Source: Pogona vitticeps
Lineage: Eukaryota; Chordata; Lepidosauria; Squamata; Agamidae
DNA: 64,000 bases
Assembly: GCF_051106095.1 (NCBI RefSeq)
Contig: NC_135787.1
Location: 176,077,501-176,141,500, forward strand
Direction: 5' to 3'
Shown: positions 22,231-33,980 of the stretch, one piece after another
Layout: each line of letters begins with the position of its first letter
Numbering within the stretch: position 1 is the stretch's first letter
Notes under the pieces: generated by a model
Told to the model about the DNA's origin: nothing
Database searches by the model: none
The model's input: only the letters and a program-made list of their open reading frames with translations
Position numbers and translations under genes: made by a program

Positions 22231-23559
22231 TCCCAGCTTCAGATGAAAAAATAAATTACAGTTAAAAAACAGTAATCCTAGCTCAAAGATGTGCAGGTTA
22301 GAATGAGGTGCATGCCTTTTTCATTAGAACACATGCTCTTCATTGGTCAAGCTCAGAGATTTGCCAACAGAATAATTTGCTGGCAGAAAACCCCGAACAG
22401 TGACAGAGAAGGGACAGCATGAAGTTCGAGCTGAGTTATGCCGGATCTAACCATCTTCCAGCCCACAGAAACAGCCATACCACCAGCACAAAGTTAGGAC
22501 AATTTCCAACACTTGGGTTTTTGATTCAGCACAGCTTCAGCTGGCCGGACATTGGCTCAAATAGCCTTCGACCAACTTGCCCACTTAAGACTGTGCTCTA
22601 GGTAAGTGTGATAGCCAAAAGTGAAAACAAAATTCAAAAAAGGAAAACCCCAGATTTAAAATAAAATAAGGTGACCCGTGAAATGGCCATTGGAAATACT
22701 AACAAAAATGGACAATTAGTTTATTTATTTTTTAATTAAGCCATTAAAATTAAACTAAAGTGGAAATTCCAGCCAGGTGCCGCTGAAAGAAGAGCAATAG
22801 GTCTTTGACAGATCCCACTCAAAAAGGGTACATCTTGTATCCTAAATTCCTCTATCAATTCTAAAAGCGCACAAGTCCTATTTGCTTACTGGCAAAAGAT
22901 TTTGCTGCTGTCAGCACAGCACTGTCAGTATATAATGGTGTGAAAGTGCACAGCATATTCTTTTTTAAAGCCATTCATCAGCAGCAAATGCACCCAGGCT
23001 GAGATAGTACGGTTGTTTATCCACTGTACTGCAAATGTAGGAAGACATTCGGAGACAGGAGAATCTGGACCTAACACAATGAGTTCCTCTCAAATCTAAA
23101 ATCTTGTAGTTTTGATGATCCTTTAATGATTACATTATATCCAGAGTATAGGCATGCTACACAGATTTAACTCAGATTCCCTGAAAGCCAATTTCCACAA
23201 GCTGAATGTTTACAATGGTTGTGGGCACAGTAATATACCTCTGTAAACATTTTCACATCCATACAGCAATCAACCACATCCCACTGCAACATATTTCAAA
23301 GGTGTTTGCAACGGCAGTTAAGGCGCTGCAACAGGATAATGTATTTCAGTGGAGGCTGACAAGAAAGGATCGAGACATCAACATGAAAGGGAAACATCAA
23401 GTTTTGATTTTGCCTTATTTTTTAAAAAATGTGTTGAGTAGCACTAAAATGTGTCCTAGACGTCATGGTATGTATCATTTGCATACCTCTACTCACACTA
23501 GCCCCCACAAGTACTTAGATCAGTTCTCTTGGTCCCACTACTTTCATAAGCACAGCTGG
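22231..23559. other. Intergenic DNA, nothing recognised
   Basis: AT-rich and unassigned on both strands. Confidence 0.45.
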
Positions 23560-23905
23560 TGAGGACTCAAGAGAAGACTTCTTCTCTGGCTGCTCCCAGA
23601 TTATGAAACTCCCTTTCTCTGGAGGTTCACTTGGCCCTTTTCCTCCTTCCGTTCCACCAGTAATCCAAGCCCTACCTGTTTAGTGAGGCTTCTGGAGACT
23701 CAGCAGGCACTTAAAAGGGGGAGGCCTTGTGGGTTTTCAAGCCTTTGTCTTACAGTTTTTAAACAACATTTTAAAACATTTGCATGCTATGGTTTTAAAT
23801 ATTTAATTAATGCATTTTTAATTATTTTGTATCCTTACTTTTAAAAAAAGTCATCTTGGGTCCTTTCAAGGAGGGAAAGGCATGATACAAATTAAATAGA
23901 GATAG
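23560..23905 (+). mobile_element. L2-type LINE 3' end
   Basis: Begins with remnants of the ORF end ('ttctctggctgctcccagattatgaaactccctttctctgg') and runs through a 3' UTR to 'gtcatcttgggtcctttcaaggagggaaaggcatgatacaaattaaata'. It has the same layout as 11205-11478. It is 5'-truncated. Confidence 0.65.
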
Positions 23906-23947
23906 AAAAATAGAATCATGGTGCAAGATATGAATAGTAAAAATTAT

Positions 23948-24305
23948 TGACAAGGTAAAGGTAAAGGTAAAGGTTCCCCTTGACAATTTTTGTCCAGTCG
24001 TGTTCGACTCTAGGGGGCGCTGCTCATCCCCGTTTCCAAGCCATAGAGCCAGCGTTTTGTCCGAAGACAATCTTCCGTGGTCACATGGCCAGTGCAACTT
24101 AGACACGGAATGCTGTTACCTTCCCACCGAGGTGGTCCCTATTAATCTACTTGCATTTGCATGCTTTCGAACCGCTAGGTGGCGGGAGCTGGGACAAGCG
24201 ACGGGCGCTCACTCCGTCACATGGATTCGAACTTACAGCTGAAGATCTACAGATCTTACAGAACAGAGGCTTCTGCGGTTTAACCTGCAGCGCCACCACG
24301 TCACA
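23948..24305 (-). mobile_element. tRNA-derived SINE (family B), near full length, minus strand
   Basis: At the right end the minus strand has a tRNA-like head (GTGGCGCTGCAGGTTAAACC as A box, AAGTTCGAATCCATGTGACG around the B box). The long body (gagtgagcgcccgtcgcttgtcccagctcc ... caatcttccgtggtcacatggcc) matches an abundant squamate SINE. The tail at 23953 is (AAGGTA)n-type when read on the plus strand. It is well preserved over about 350 bp. Confidence 0.85.
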
Positions 24306-25565
24306 CACCTTTAAATTAGAGATGTGATATTCATATTCGTATGTGAATTCAAATACTCTGGGCCCAGGTAGCCGGGAAGCCCAGTTTCACCTCCCCAAAC
24401 TGACCTGTCCATTTATGGGTCACCATGCAGCATACACAAACGGCGTCGTGCTTGTTGCGCCAATCTCAGACATAGCTAGCACTTCTCTGCCTCCCTGCGC
24501 TGCTGGCTAGGAGGGACAAATGGTCTCTCCACTCAGCTACTTAATTCAATAATCTACAAAAGATTAGTGATGCAAAAAAAAAAATGCTTACTCTCTGTTT
24601 GCTGGAGAAATCAATAATGACTTAGACTGAAAAGAGCCTTGATGTTTAGTTATAAATAACCAAATTAGTTATTTGTATTAATTTTAATAAGCACTTAACC
24701 CTTGTTATGCATATTTGTTTCAAAAGCTCTTGAAGCTCCTTATATTTTCAAGGTTCAGCAGTACAAAGGAGAAAGTAAAAAGATATTGAAACAACTCAAG
24801 GATACTCTACACATTTAGTTCCAATTAATGAGGCATAGTTGACAGGTCTCTCTGCACAAAGGATGCTTCCTCATAGCCAAGCAGCTGTACTGTATTTAAA
24901 TATATGAATCCACAATACTTGTAATCTATTGCCGTCACAAAGCAATGATTACATTTAATAGCTAGTTCAGTATGCTTCCAAACTCAGGTTGAAGTTTCTT
25001 CTGGTGAGCTTAAGAATCCTAAAATGTCATCTCAAGAACAGCCTATGCCAGAACATCAGCTTTTGAGGTCTACTTGCCACTGAGAACAGTATGGGTGGCA
25101 GACATTGCACCAGCAGTGGGGAATCTTTTTTGGGTCCAGAAGACAAATTCTAGTTTGGAAAAGCCTTAGAGAAATCAGGTTCCAGAAATGGGTATTCCTA
25201 AGAGCCTCGGGTGGGATGGAACCTTGGCAAAATACCATCCCTACGTCATACATTTTCCCACCAAACAAACAATAGCGTGGCTCAGTGGCACACACTGGCT
25301 CCTCTAGACAGAGCATTTGTTCTCCAAAAAGCCCCTGATTTGTCACTGATGATATCTGGTCTGTTTCCCACCCTCCAAATGAGTCAAGACTTCATTTGAT
25401 ATTTTCATTGACAAAATCTATGACTTTGCCACCTGTTTTGTCCTTTTCTGAAGGCAATTCGTATCAGCATGGAACTGCTTTCTGCATGTATTATGGTTAA
25501 ATTGAAGTGTCCTTTCCTTCTCAACCAGACCCAGGAGCCTACACAACATATCTCTTCACACACAT
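24306..25565. other. Intergenic DNA, nothing firmly recognised
   Basis: The stretch 24310-24570 (gatattcatattcgtatgtgaattcaaata ... gggcccaggtagccggg) looks repeat-like, but I cannot name its family. The rest is unassigned. Confidence 0.4.
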
Positions 25566-26452
25566 TTGCCCGTTGCACAGCCCAATTGTAGCACTGGTGC
25601 GAAGGGCATGCCAGCTGGTGTGAGGGTGAGGCTGCCTACACACCTGTGTAAGACTGCAGGTGAGACTAAGGTCACTCTCACTGGAGTGCCGTCCCTCCCG
25701 CTCATGGCAGAGAAGGAAATTCAAACCGTGCCTGTTTCTCCTCCCAGAAAGACAGGACCGCCGGAACCAAACCGGGGGAGGGTAGAGGAGGATTTTCAAA
25801 GACTAATGGTCAAAGAGACCAGGAAAGATTTGGCAGGAGAGGAACGGAAGCCAAAGGTGGAGGTGGAGGCAGGACTGGCAGATATAAAAGGGGAGGAAGG
25901 GGAATTGCCGCCAGGTTGGGAGTGAATCTGGATGCAAGATCGATGGACTGGAAAGTGGGAGAAGCTCCAGATACCAAAGGTAGAGGCTGATTACTGGAGG
26001 AGGGAGATAACCCCCAAGCCTTCTTATTAGGGTGAGAAAAAGACAAAGGAGTGGCAGAGGAAATTAAAAGAAAAGGGTCAAGAGAGAAGGGAAAGAATAG
26101 AATGGAGAGTGAGGGAATTCCAGATGAGGGGATACCCGGACAACCCTGGCAGACGTGCACCCCCACCCGGGACCCCACCTGGTTGGACAACCAGGATGAG
26201 GACACAGTCACCTTATTGGAGGGGGAGACCAGACAGGTACTGAATCCCAACCTGTCTATAGACTGGCCTGGACAATGGAACACTGGAGGGGGAAACCTCT
26301 TTAAAGATGATGAGTGGAAACCCCTTGCCGACCACTTGTTGGAAGGAGAAAAATGTTGGAATACTTTTGCAGATACCGGTTTCTTGTTAAATACTGCAAT
26401 AAATGTTACACCCATTTTGAAATCTTGCAAGTCTCCTCCTTGTTACTTTTAG
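25566..26452 (+). mobile_element. Unrecognised repeated coding family, copy 2 (possible retroelement fossil)
   Basis: Plus-strand counterpart of the family at 2945-4008. Shared ordered blocks are GVPS-x-P with an E-x-Q-T run, DLAG followed by a Val/Glu-rich stretch, a D/E-I-K-G then LPPGWE motif, a Trp-rich segment, a Lys/Glu-rich segment, WPGQWN and GFLLNTAINVTP near the end. It lacks the Cys/His head seen in copy 1, which either diverged or was lost. An AATAAA lies within the end of the coding-like tail at about 26398. It is broken in more than one place. There is no polymerase, protease or LTR pair in reach. Function unknown. Confidence 0.5.
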
Positions 26453-26689
26453 TTGTTTTTGGAGAGAGTTCTCCAAGGCACATCTCAGACGAATGAATGT
26501 CTGCAAGAAAATCCTATATACATTTACTCAAAAGTAAGCATTTGTCATTTAAGGACTCACTATCAAACATGCACAGAATTATGCTGTGAATATTTTAATT
26601 TGGCAGTGGCCAATTCAGAGAGCCCAGGACCCACTGAAAAATGAACAACAATTGCAGAAAATCAAAACGATTCATCCCAGATGCTGCCA

Positions 26690-26935
26690 AGATTTTTTCA
26701 TGGTATTTTTGGCACGGATTCCCCCCAACACTCATGCAGATGTTGGGGCAGACCCATTCCTTTTAGGACAATCCACAGCTTTTCATGACCCACACAAACA
26801 AAGGCTTCAGGGTAATCTATAAAGTGCAATCTGATTTTCTTCAGAAATCCTTTGGTGTACTCCACTGACCAATGCATATTGGCAATAGTGCCTTTTCCTT
26901 TTCTGAATCCAGCTTGAACACCTGGCATATACTGT
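26690..26935 (-). mobile_element. RTE/Bov-B-like reverse transcriptase fragment, minus strand
   Basis: The minus strand encodes VQAGFRKGKGTIANMHWSVE, then IRLHFIDYPEAFVCVGHEKL and LKGMGLPQHL. This parallels VQAGFRRGRGTRDQIANLRW and CFIDYAKAFDCVDHSKLW of the intact Bov-B at 45220-48433. The second Asp of the F-I-D-Y-x-x-A-F-D motif is Val here, and a codon or two is missing, so it is a decayed fragment. Confidence 0.75.
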
Positions 26936-28224
26936 TAGTTTATGTTTTTAAAACCTAGAGCATCACTTTGGAAAATAATGCCATGTTCCTATAGTGCCTG
27001 CAATCTTTAGCACAATAATTCTTTGGTACTGGAAACTATATCAAGCATTTCTTGTCTATGGGTGAAAAGTCAGTTGCTTACAGTAGTAAATCACACTACA
27101 GGAGGCCCACTAATTCAATAGAGATATGGCAAATCACCACCTCTGTAAGTTCCATTGATTCAAATTGATCTAGTCTAACTGCAAGTTACTTTAGCATAGT
27201 TAAGTTGTGGTTAGAGGTCCATCTGAATCAAAAGAATGTATTCATTCAATGGGACTACTCTACTGTGGTTTACTATGGGAAGCAACACGATTCCAACCAT
27301 TGTTTTGTCTTTATGTTTGCTGGCATATTCCTATTAAGATTTTTATAGATCCAGTCTCTGTAGCTTAGAATAGCTCTAACTTACACTTCTACCAGTGATT
27401 TACTTCTTCCAATTTCTTTGGGAGCAGCTTTTAGTTCACTGTCTAAAATTCCAGATTCATCAAAAACTCTTAATTGAAGGAATCCATTATCCTTCTGCAC
27501 AGTTCTTTAGCACACTGTATTCAACTTCTGTTCTATCCCACTATCCTAATCAGATATATTTTCAAATTAATCATTCAACATTTAAATCTCATTGATTTCT
27601 TGGCTTTTAATTTCCTTCAAATTATGGAACTTACAGTACTTCTTTTTCCTCTTTTGTTGTACTATTTCTTTTCAGTTATTATTGTAATAATTCTCTTTGT
27701 CCAACATGTGAGTTGCTAAAAAGTTGCATTTGGAATTCTGATGCTGTTCCTGTTTCACTATTGGTTTTAGGCTGTTCATAATAAATCTAAGAATTTCATG
27801 ATTCATCCATTGAGGCTATAGTATTATTCTCTTTTGACAACATGAATAGCCTTTTTCATTCTTCCTTGATATAACCTCTGGTTTCATCCCAGTTGTGAGT
27901 TTATTGTCAATAAAATTCAACCATATAGATCTTTTCTTGAATTAATTTTAAATACTTCACGCTAGCATAATGAAAAATACTGTTGAAGTAAATATTCTGC
28001 ACACAACAGCTGCTGTGAAGATTGCAGTTAAACACAGAAGGACTAGGGAAGCTTGAAGGGGCCAATACCATTCTCCTTACTAATCAAAATATCCCAGTGT
28101 GCTACCCCACAAAAGTTCCAGTTTCATACCACTAGAAGGATTGCATGACAGCTTGATAACTGATCTTTATTTCCTTCAAATTAAGGTTGTGACCATTTAC
28201 ACACTTAGTTGGGATAGTTTTAGA
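26936..28224. other. Intergenic DNA with a weak MITE-like repeat
   Basis: 27070-27300 (ctgtaagttccattgattcaaattgatctagtctaactg ... aatgggactactctactgtggtttacta) is the inverse of the repeat at 62250-62580. The remaining AT-rich DNA is unassigned. Confidence 0.45.
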
Positions 28225-28370
28225 TGAGACAGCTATGTTAGCCTGTGCTAGCATATCAGGCAAAAACAAAAGAAAAAAATTAAGAAAGCAAAAACGTGGG
28301 GGGCACCTTAAAGAGTAGCTGCTTTATTTTCATGTGAGCTCAGAGAAGAGTGGGACTTAAGTGAATAGTT
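28225..28370. mobile_element. Half copy of the TTGTGGCACCTT MITE
   Basis: CTGTGCTAGCATATCAGGCA-like sequence, AAAACAAAAG and 'acgtggggggcaccttaaagagtagctgctttattttcatgtgagc' correspond to the left half of the element at 7555-7862. The right arm is not recognisable. Confidence 0.5.
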
Positions 28371-28739
28371 TATACATTGATACATGTATTTGGGCACAAT
28401 TTGTTGCTCTGGCAATGGCTTTTAAAACCCGTTTCGCTTCCAGGAAGCAATATTCTGCAAACAATGATTGGTAACCGTATTAATTCCAGGCCATAGATAA
28501 TGAGCAGGAATTATGATAATGATTTCCACTGATAGCAATGGCAAACACATGTAGTCCTCAGCTGCTCACTAAATTCAAGTAGATTTACAGCAGATTGCAG
28601 CTGAAAGTTTTATAATCAGGAATAAAACTCATCCTGTTAAGGACTTACTCCCCACATAAGCCTTTTAAAACTTACTCATATTAAAAATCCTATATATTTC
28701 AGTGCGCTTTATTCGGAGTTCTAGAATCACAATTTTAAG

Positions 28740-29686
28740 ACAACACCCCCAGGAAACGTGGAACACGTAGGAAAAGAGGACCTAACATGAGGCAGATTAA
28801 CCCAAAAACGGAAACCATGATCTTTAGTTTGCAGGATCCGGGCGTGGCTGTTAATGAACCTTTTCCAGGTCATTCATGCACGGGAATCGCCCTTAAGGTA
28901 GAGGCGACCTGACAACACACAACAGAAAACATAGGGAAGACTACGATGCACGTCAACCGAAATCGATGGAAATTTGTCGACTTAAAAGTCCCAACAAGTG
29001 GGAAAAATACCGACGACCAACAGATGCCAAGCCCTCTGCACATGGGGCGAAGCAACACATTCTCTCGACCGCTTAAACTTGAGGGGGGGGGGGGAACACG
29101 TCCGGTGAAATAAACGCATGCGCATTACTCCTCACCCGCTCGCGCCGGTTTCCAGGAGCGACTTAGACGCTCTTCACTGCGCATGCTCCAGAGAGTAGTA
29201 ACTCTCGGGTTACCTGTTTGGAGCGCCATCGGAAGAAAAGGGGGGGGGAGAACACGTAGATGCAAAGATAAATGATCTCCCGTGGCGCATGCGTGCTTCG
29301 GTAGGCTTGCCTCTCTTTTTTTGAGTGGGCGGACCCAAGGAGTAGCCGCCGGAAGCGGTGTGTGGCCATATACGAACTATATATATAGGCTTACAGCACA
29401 TATGCCGCCACCTTATTGGATGTTAGTTGCGTAGCCTTTCCCCCATTTTGCCGGCCTTTTCCTGACAGGGGCGCCCGCCGTAGGCAGCACAGGCCGTTGG
29501 GAGTCGTAACGGCCGTTTAACGGACTCTTTTTTTTTTCCCGCCACCGCGCCCCTTTCCGGTTGCGTCTAGCCCCGCCCCTCCGGGCCCTTCTTCCTCCTC
29601 CCGCCCCTCCTCTTCCTCGTGTGAGAGAACTGCCGGGCCCTCTCGCCGTATCTCCCCCCCCCCCCCCCGTCAGGGTGGCCGCCGCT
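28740..29686 (+). promoter_or_regulatory. MTPN: MTPN CpG-rich promoter and 5' UTR region
   Basis: GC- and CpG-rich segment directly upstream of the MTPN start. It contains three NRF1-like palindromes (near 29114-29124, 29177-29188 and 29284-29295, around GCGCATGC), an ETS-like CCGGAAGC at 29349-29356, an inverted CCAAT box (ATTGG) near 29415, and a weak TATATATATA run at about 29380. The octamer GAACACGT occurs three times on the same strand (28761, 29094, 29250), twice beside G tracts of ten or more. A housekeeping-type promoter is expected for MTPN. Individual factor binding is inference from motif shape. Confidence 0.7.
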
Positions 29687-29758
29687 ATGTCGGACAAGGA
29701 GTTCATGTGGGCCCTCAAGAACGGAGACCTGGACGAGGTGAAGGACTACGTGGCTAAG
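29687..29758 (+). CDS. MTPN: Myotrophin, coding exon 1 (residues 1-24)
   Basis: First coding exon of myotrophin, a small cytosolic and nuclear ankyrin-repeat protein. Known family roles are binding the actin capping protein CapZ and modulating growth and NF-kB signalling in muscle. The exon reads [20 protein letters not shown] and then YVAK, and ends at an AAG|GTAGGC donor in phase 0. The start ATG has a G at -3 and lies in CpG-rich DNA after a long C tract. Together the four exons (24+38+28+28 residues) give 118 residues, the usual vertebrate length, with no break. Residue 2 is Ser, whereas I recall Cys in mammals and birds. Identity is near certain from the protein sequence; the 5' UTR limits and transcription start are not visible. 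Confidence 0.97.
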
Positions 29759-30734
29759 GTAGGCTGGGGCCCCCGGCCTGCCAGCGAGGAAGGCGGGGGT
29801 GGGGTGGGGGAAGCGTTGGCGCTCCTGCCTCGGCCTGAGGCGGTGGGGGTGGACCCTCCTTCCCTTTCTTCGCTCCTGGGAGTGGCTTTGCGCGTATTTA
29901 TTTAATTCGGGAGGCCAAGGGGGTCGGGGCTGGAGCCTTTTAAACCGTACGGCCTGGGCTTCTGTGGAAAACCCTCGGTCTCCTCCCCCCCTTCCTTATT
30001 TGAAATCTGTGGGAGAGGCCTTTTCGTGGCGCAGTCTACACATGCTCAGGGGTGTTTTGAGGGTTACGTCAACTGTTCCGAGAGTGAGGTGTAACCATGG
30101 AAAATAACCAGGGATGGGGAAGAAGAGGATGATCTTTCTTCCAGATAAAGGCCTGGTAAGGCAGCTTTGGTGGTTGTGGAGGCTGAACACGCTGATGATG
30201 GAAGCTGAAGGAAGGTTTTGACTGCTGTTTTAGCAAGAGGCCTAATCTCCGCCCACCTTTTATGCCTGGCCCTGGTTCCTGACCATGTGTTTCACATGGC
30301 CTCTCTTTCTCAGGTTAAATGGGGCCTTTGAAATCTGCTTCAGCTCATTGCTCCTCCTTACCTATTCTCCTAAACGGAGCGTCATCCTTATTAAAAATCT
30401 TTACTAAGTTCATTCGTGCTACATGAATAAAGCAGTAATCTTCTTGTGATAATGCCTATCTATGGGTTGGTTATAAATGTAGAACAGTGAAGTGAAACAG
30501 AAAAGACCAAAGAACATGAATCATAGTTTCCTGCTAGGTTTTTCAAATTTTAAACGTGACAATTCACTACAATTAAATGGGTTAATTTTATTCTTCCTTT
30601 CTCAGTTGAAAACAAATACATTGATAGGTAAATGATGTGGGGAAACACCTTGTTGCTGTTTTATGAGCTTGCTGCTTCTGCAGCCTTTCCTAAACGCAAG
30701 TCTTGTGGGGAGAAGGAGAAAGTAGAAGCACCTC
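29759..30734 (+). other. MTPN: MTPN intron 1, proximal part
   Basis: GC-rich continuation of the CpG island up to about 30000, then ordinary intronic DNA. No repeat is recognised. Confidence 0.6.
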
Positions 30735-30935
30735 TTTGGTTATGGACCCAAAGTCTGAAAGTTTGATTCCCCACTGTGCCTCCTGGAAGAAGAGCAAGCC
30801 TGTATACCTTGGGCAAGCTGTAGGGTCCCAGGATGCTCCTACAAGGAGTGAGCAGTAAATCACTTCTGATTATACCTAGGAAACCCTGGAGAAAGTCACC
30901 ATAAGTCAAAATTGACTTAAGAGAATGTAATGATC
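30735..30935 (+). mobile_element. tRNA-derived SINE, family C
   Basis: B-box-like 'gaaagtttgattccccactgtgcc', body 'gaagaagagcaagcctgtataccttgggcaagctgtagggtcccaggatgctcc', and the RTE-like tail 'agtcaccataagtcaaaattgactta'. It lies in MTPN intron 1, sense orientation. The A box is weak. Confidence 0.65.
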
Positions 30936-32781
30936 ATCTTCACAAGAGTAGTTAAAACATGACCAGTGAAGGGATTTTAATAATTGTTTTTAAATCAGTA
31001 GTGTCCAAAAATGATGTGATCTACAACTCCCTCTAACTGGAACTTCTTAATAGTATAGCAAAGCTAGAGGTTACACAATTTGTCAAAGTAGAGAGCATGC
31101 TGACTTTCAACCTTTATGGCCTGACCTCAGAATTCTAGTTAACTTTGGGTAAGTTGCTATTTTCTACCTTCTGCTTATTTTGTGGTTCCTGCAGAGACAG
31201 TTATTCAGCTGGGTCAGAAATGAATCTTTTAACAATGTTGAATTTTAAGTTCAAATAAATATTCATTCATTGAGAGGAAAGCCAGAGCACAATACTGTAA
31301 TCTTAAACATACAGTATTCTGGTGGCTTAAAACTATTGGTTTCTGAAAAAGGAAGACAAACAAGAAAATTTTGTCAAGAGTCAGGACCAAAGAACTTCAG
31401 TGATGTAGAAAAAATGATGGTGGTATGATTTAAACAGCGAAAGTAGTGTTTATGATACTCAGTTACTTTTTGACCAGCTAAGATTAATTCTAATGTTGGA
31501 GATTTTATGAGAGGAGGATAACCTGGAGATAGAATGGGATGCAAAAGCAGGCAGAATGTATCAGTTGCTGGTAGTTCAAGCCAGGGAAGCTTGCTCCATT
31601 TTATGGTGGTCATTTCTTGTTGTCTGCTCATCAGCCACCAGTGATTGCAGGTATAGAGTGACATGCTACAATTCCTGAAATTCCTTTTCTGAACAGTAGT
31701 TAAAGGGGCAGGAGCCCTGTTGTTTTCCATCTTACCATAATTGTTGCTAGAGACCACTGTGCTCTTTGATTGTATGATTTTATTTTATTTTTCCCCAATT
31801 ACTCTCATGAACCTTGTTCTTTAGGGAGTTGGAGAACTTTTTAAATGTGGAACTGTTCAATTGCAGGTGAGAGCTTCAGAAAGAATCTGGATTTTGCCAT
31901 GTTCTAAGCCAGTGCTGAGTTAGGAAGACTTTGGTCCAGTTCTGGGTACTGGAGGTGGAACTGCTAGCATTTGAGCTAGCAGACAAACTTGAAAAAACCA
32001 TGGAGAATAAAAACATATACATTTAAAATATTGCAAAGACATCAGTATGGCACATTCTGTTGTGATGCTTCATTCCAGAGATTTGTAGAATGGTGGTATT
32101 TTCTAGTATGAATAGTCAGCTGTGAGATCTTTTGTTGTTGTTGTTGAAATATTGCGCTATAGTGTTTAGTTAGGGCTGAGGATACAGCCCCAAAAATTGA
32201 CTGCTAAATGTGGTCATTTTAACATTGTGTTTTATGGGAACATCAGCATAGAGACCGGGCGCCACATCTCCCAAATGCCCAGTCTACCTCATAAGTAGAT
32301 GTGGCCCCTGTTGAGCACCACAAAATGGTTGTCTAAGTACGAGCGCTGTAGCAAATCAGTGCTAAACCAGGCAACATGTGAAGTAATGCTGTAGATTCAT
32401 CTGTTTCTGCATCCTTGCCCCAGAGGGGCTTTTTACCTCATTATCTTCAAGTTATACAAATATATGAGGAGAAAATAGTCTTGCATTTTTGTATTGTCTG
32501 AAGCAAAAACTAGTGCTTGATGAATTGTTTATTGTTCCTTGATTCTGAAAGTGTGTACCTGTTCTTTCTCCATCTGAGTTCTGTTTGCATCTGAACTTCA
32601 TAGTTGGCTATTTCTCACCTTCCTACAGTTGGACTTTAAAGCCACATGGTTAGATAAGCCAAAGAGCTTGTTGTGTTCAGAGGTTCCCTTGGCTTCTGAC
32701 AACTCATTTGCAGGTTATAGTTTTATTCACCCAAATTATTTTTGGGGACCACATTTTATATGCCTGTAGCAATTGAACAGC
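30936..32781 (+). other. MTPN intron 1, unassigned DNA
   Basis: No repeat or exon is supported. A (GTT)n run lies at about 32135. Confidence 0.45.
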
Positions 32782-32995
32782 TTACTCGATCAGAACATCA
32801 AAAGTTGGATTCCCCACTGTGCCCCTTGGAAGAAAAGCAAGACTGAGTGTCTTTGCACAACTGTAGCATCCTAGAGTGCCAGAACAAGTAAACCATTTCT
32901 TTATTATTATTTTACATGTAAACCATTTCTGAACTATTTTGTGTCTAGAAAACATTAGAAAGAGTTGTCCTAAGTCAGAGTCAGTTTGGTATCAA
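32782..32995 (+). mobile_element. tRNA-derived SINE, family C, diverged
   Basis: 'gttggattccccactgtgccccttggaagaaaagcaagactgagtgtctttgcacaactgtagcatcc ... ttgtcctaagtcagagtcagtttgg' follows family C. It carries an internal duplication of 'gtaaaccatttct' around a short ATT-rich insert. Confidence 0.6.
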
Positions 32996-33182
32996 ATGTT
33001 CATTATTACCAGTTTAATGCCTTGAAATTCAGTCTGGTTTCATATCAGTTAATTTATTGTTAAATACATATTGTTTTAGTTATAAAAAAGAACCACTACA
33101 GACCAAACAAGATTTTGTACCAGCAAGTTCCTGTAGGCAGAACTTACTATGTCTGTTTTCTACCTCTTAAAAAGCAAAAAGT

Positions 33183-33424
33183 GTGCTGCTTATATACTGC
33201 CCCATAGCGCTTCATGTACTTTCTGGGCAGTTTACAAGTTAATTATGCAGGCTACATTGTCCATTGCCCTCCTCCAAGCAAACTGGGTCTTCATTTTACC
33301 AACCTGAGAAAGATAGAAGGCTGAATCAACCTTGAGCTGGCTTCCTGGGATTGAACCCCGGGTCATGAGCACAGTTTTGGCTGCAGTCCAACAGTTTAAC
33401 CACTGCGCCACAAGGCTCTTAAGG
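33183..33424 (-). mobile_element. Sauria-type SINE, near full length, minus strand
   Basis: Read on the minus strand: tRNA head (CTTGTGGCGCAGTGGTTAAA, B box GGGTTCAATCCCAGG), a middle 'agctcaaggttgattcagccttctatctttctcaggttggtaaaatgaagacccag', and a tail 'cttgtaaactgcccagaaagtacatgaagcgctatggggcagtatataagc'. This is the layout of the Sauria SINE of squamates, supporting the host assignment. Confidence 0.85.
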
Positions 33425-33537
33425 TACATAAATCTTTCCCCTCTTCCCATGAGTCTTTAAGAGTGTCAATGGGATAGGGAAGAAAAATACCTAAAAAGTT
33501 AGAGTAGAATAAAAATGAATGCTGACCATAAAACAAG

Positions 33538-33900
33538 ATGAGTCCTGGAAGGACAGATCCTCAGAGTCAAGAACAAACTACAACAGCAAAAGCCTACATG
33601 ACATTCGTAAATTAATTGATAGACCTCCTCTAGAGTTCTGGATCCAGGCGTAGAGGTCTATAATGTTCTATTACAGGAAAATTTCACTTAAACATAAGAA
33701 ATAACTTCTTTATGGTAACAATAATTAATGGTACAACCAAATAGCCGGTGGAAGATTTTTTTTTTCTGGACAGCTTGAACAGACAGATTCATTATAGATG
33801 ATCTAGTGCTAGATGATCTGTATGAGGCAGTGTGTTGACGACAAGGCTTGGAAGGCCACACCTAGTTCTGTGGATCTGTGATAACTTCATGGCCTTAAAG
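33538..33900 (+). mobile_element. Diverged LINE traces (RTE-like then CR1/L3-like)
   Basis: 'gagtcctggaaggacagatcctcagagt' recalls the Bov-B coding block S-L-E-G-Q-I-L-K, and 'aggaaaatttcacttaaacataagaaataacttctttatgg ... ggaaggccacacctagttctgtgg' recalls a CR1/L3 3' region. Both are short and decayed. Confidence 0.35.
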
Positions 33901-33980
33901 TTTAGCCTGTGGTACCAAATTTCAGAAGATCCCATAAATATCAATAAAGTCATGGAAATATTTTACTAATGCAATTTAAA

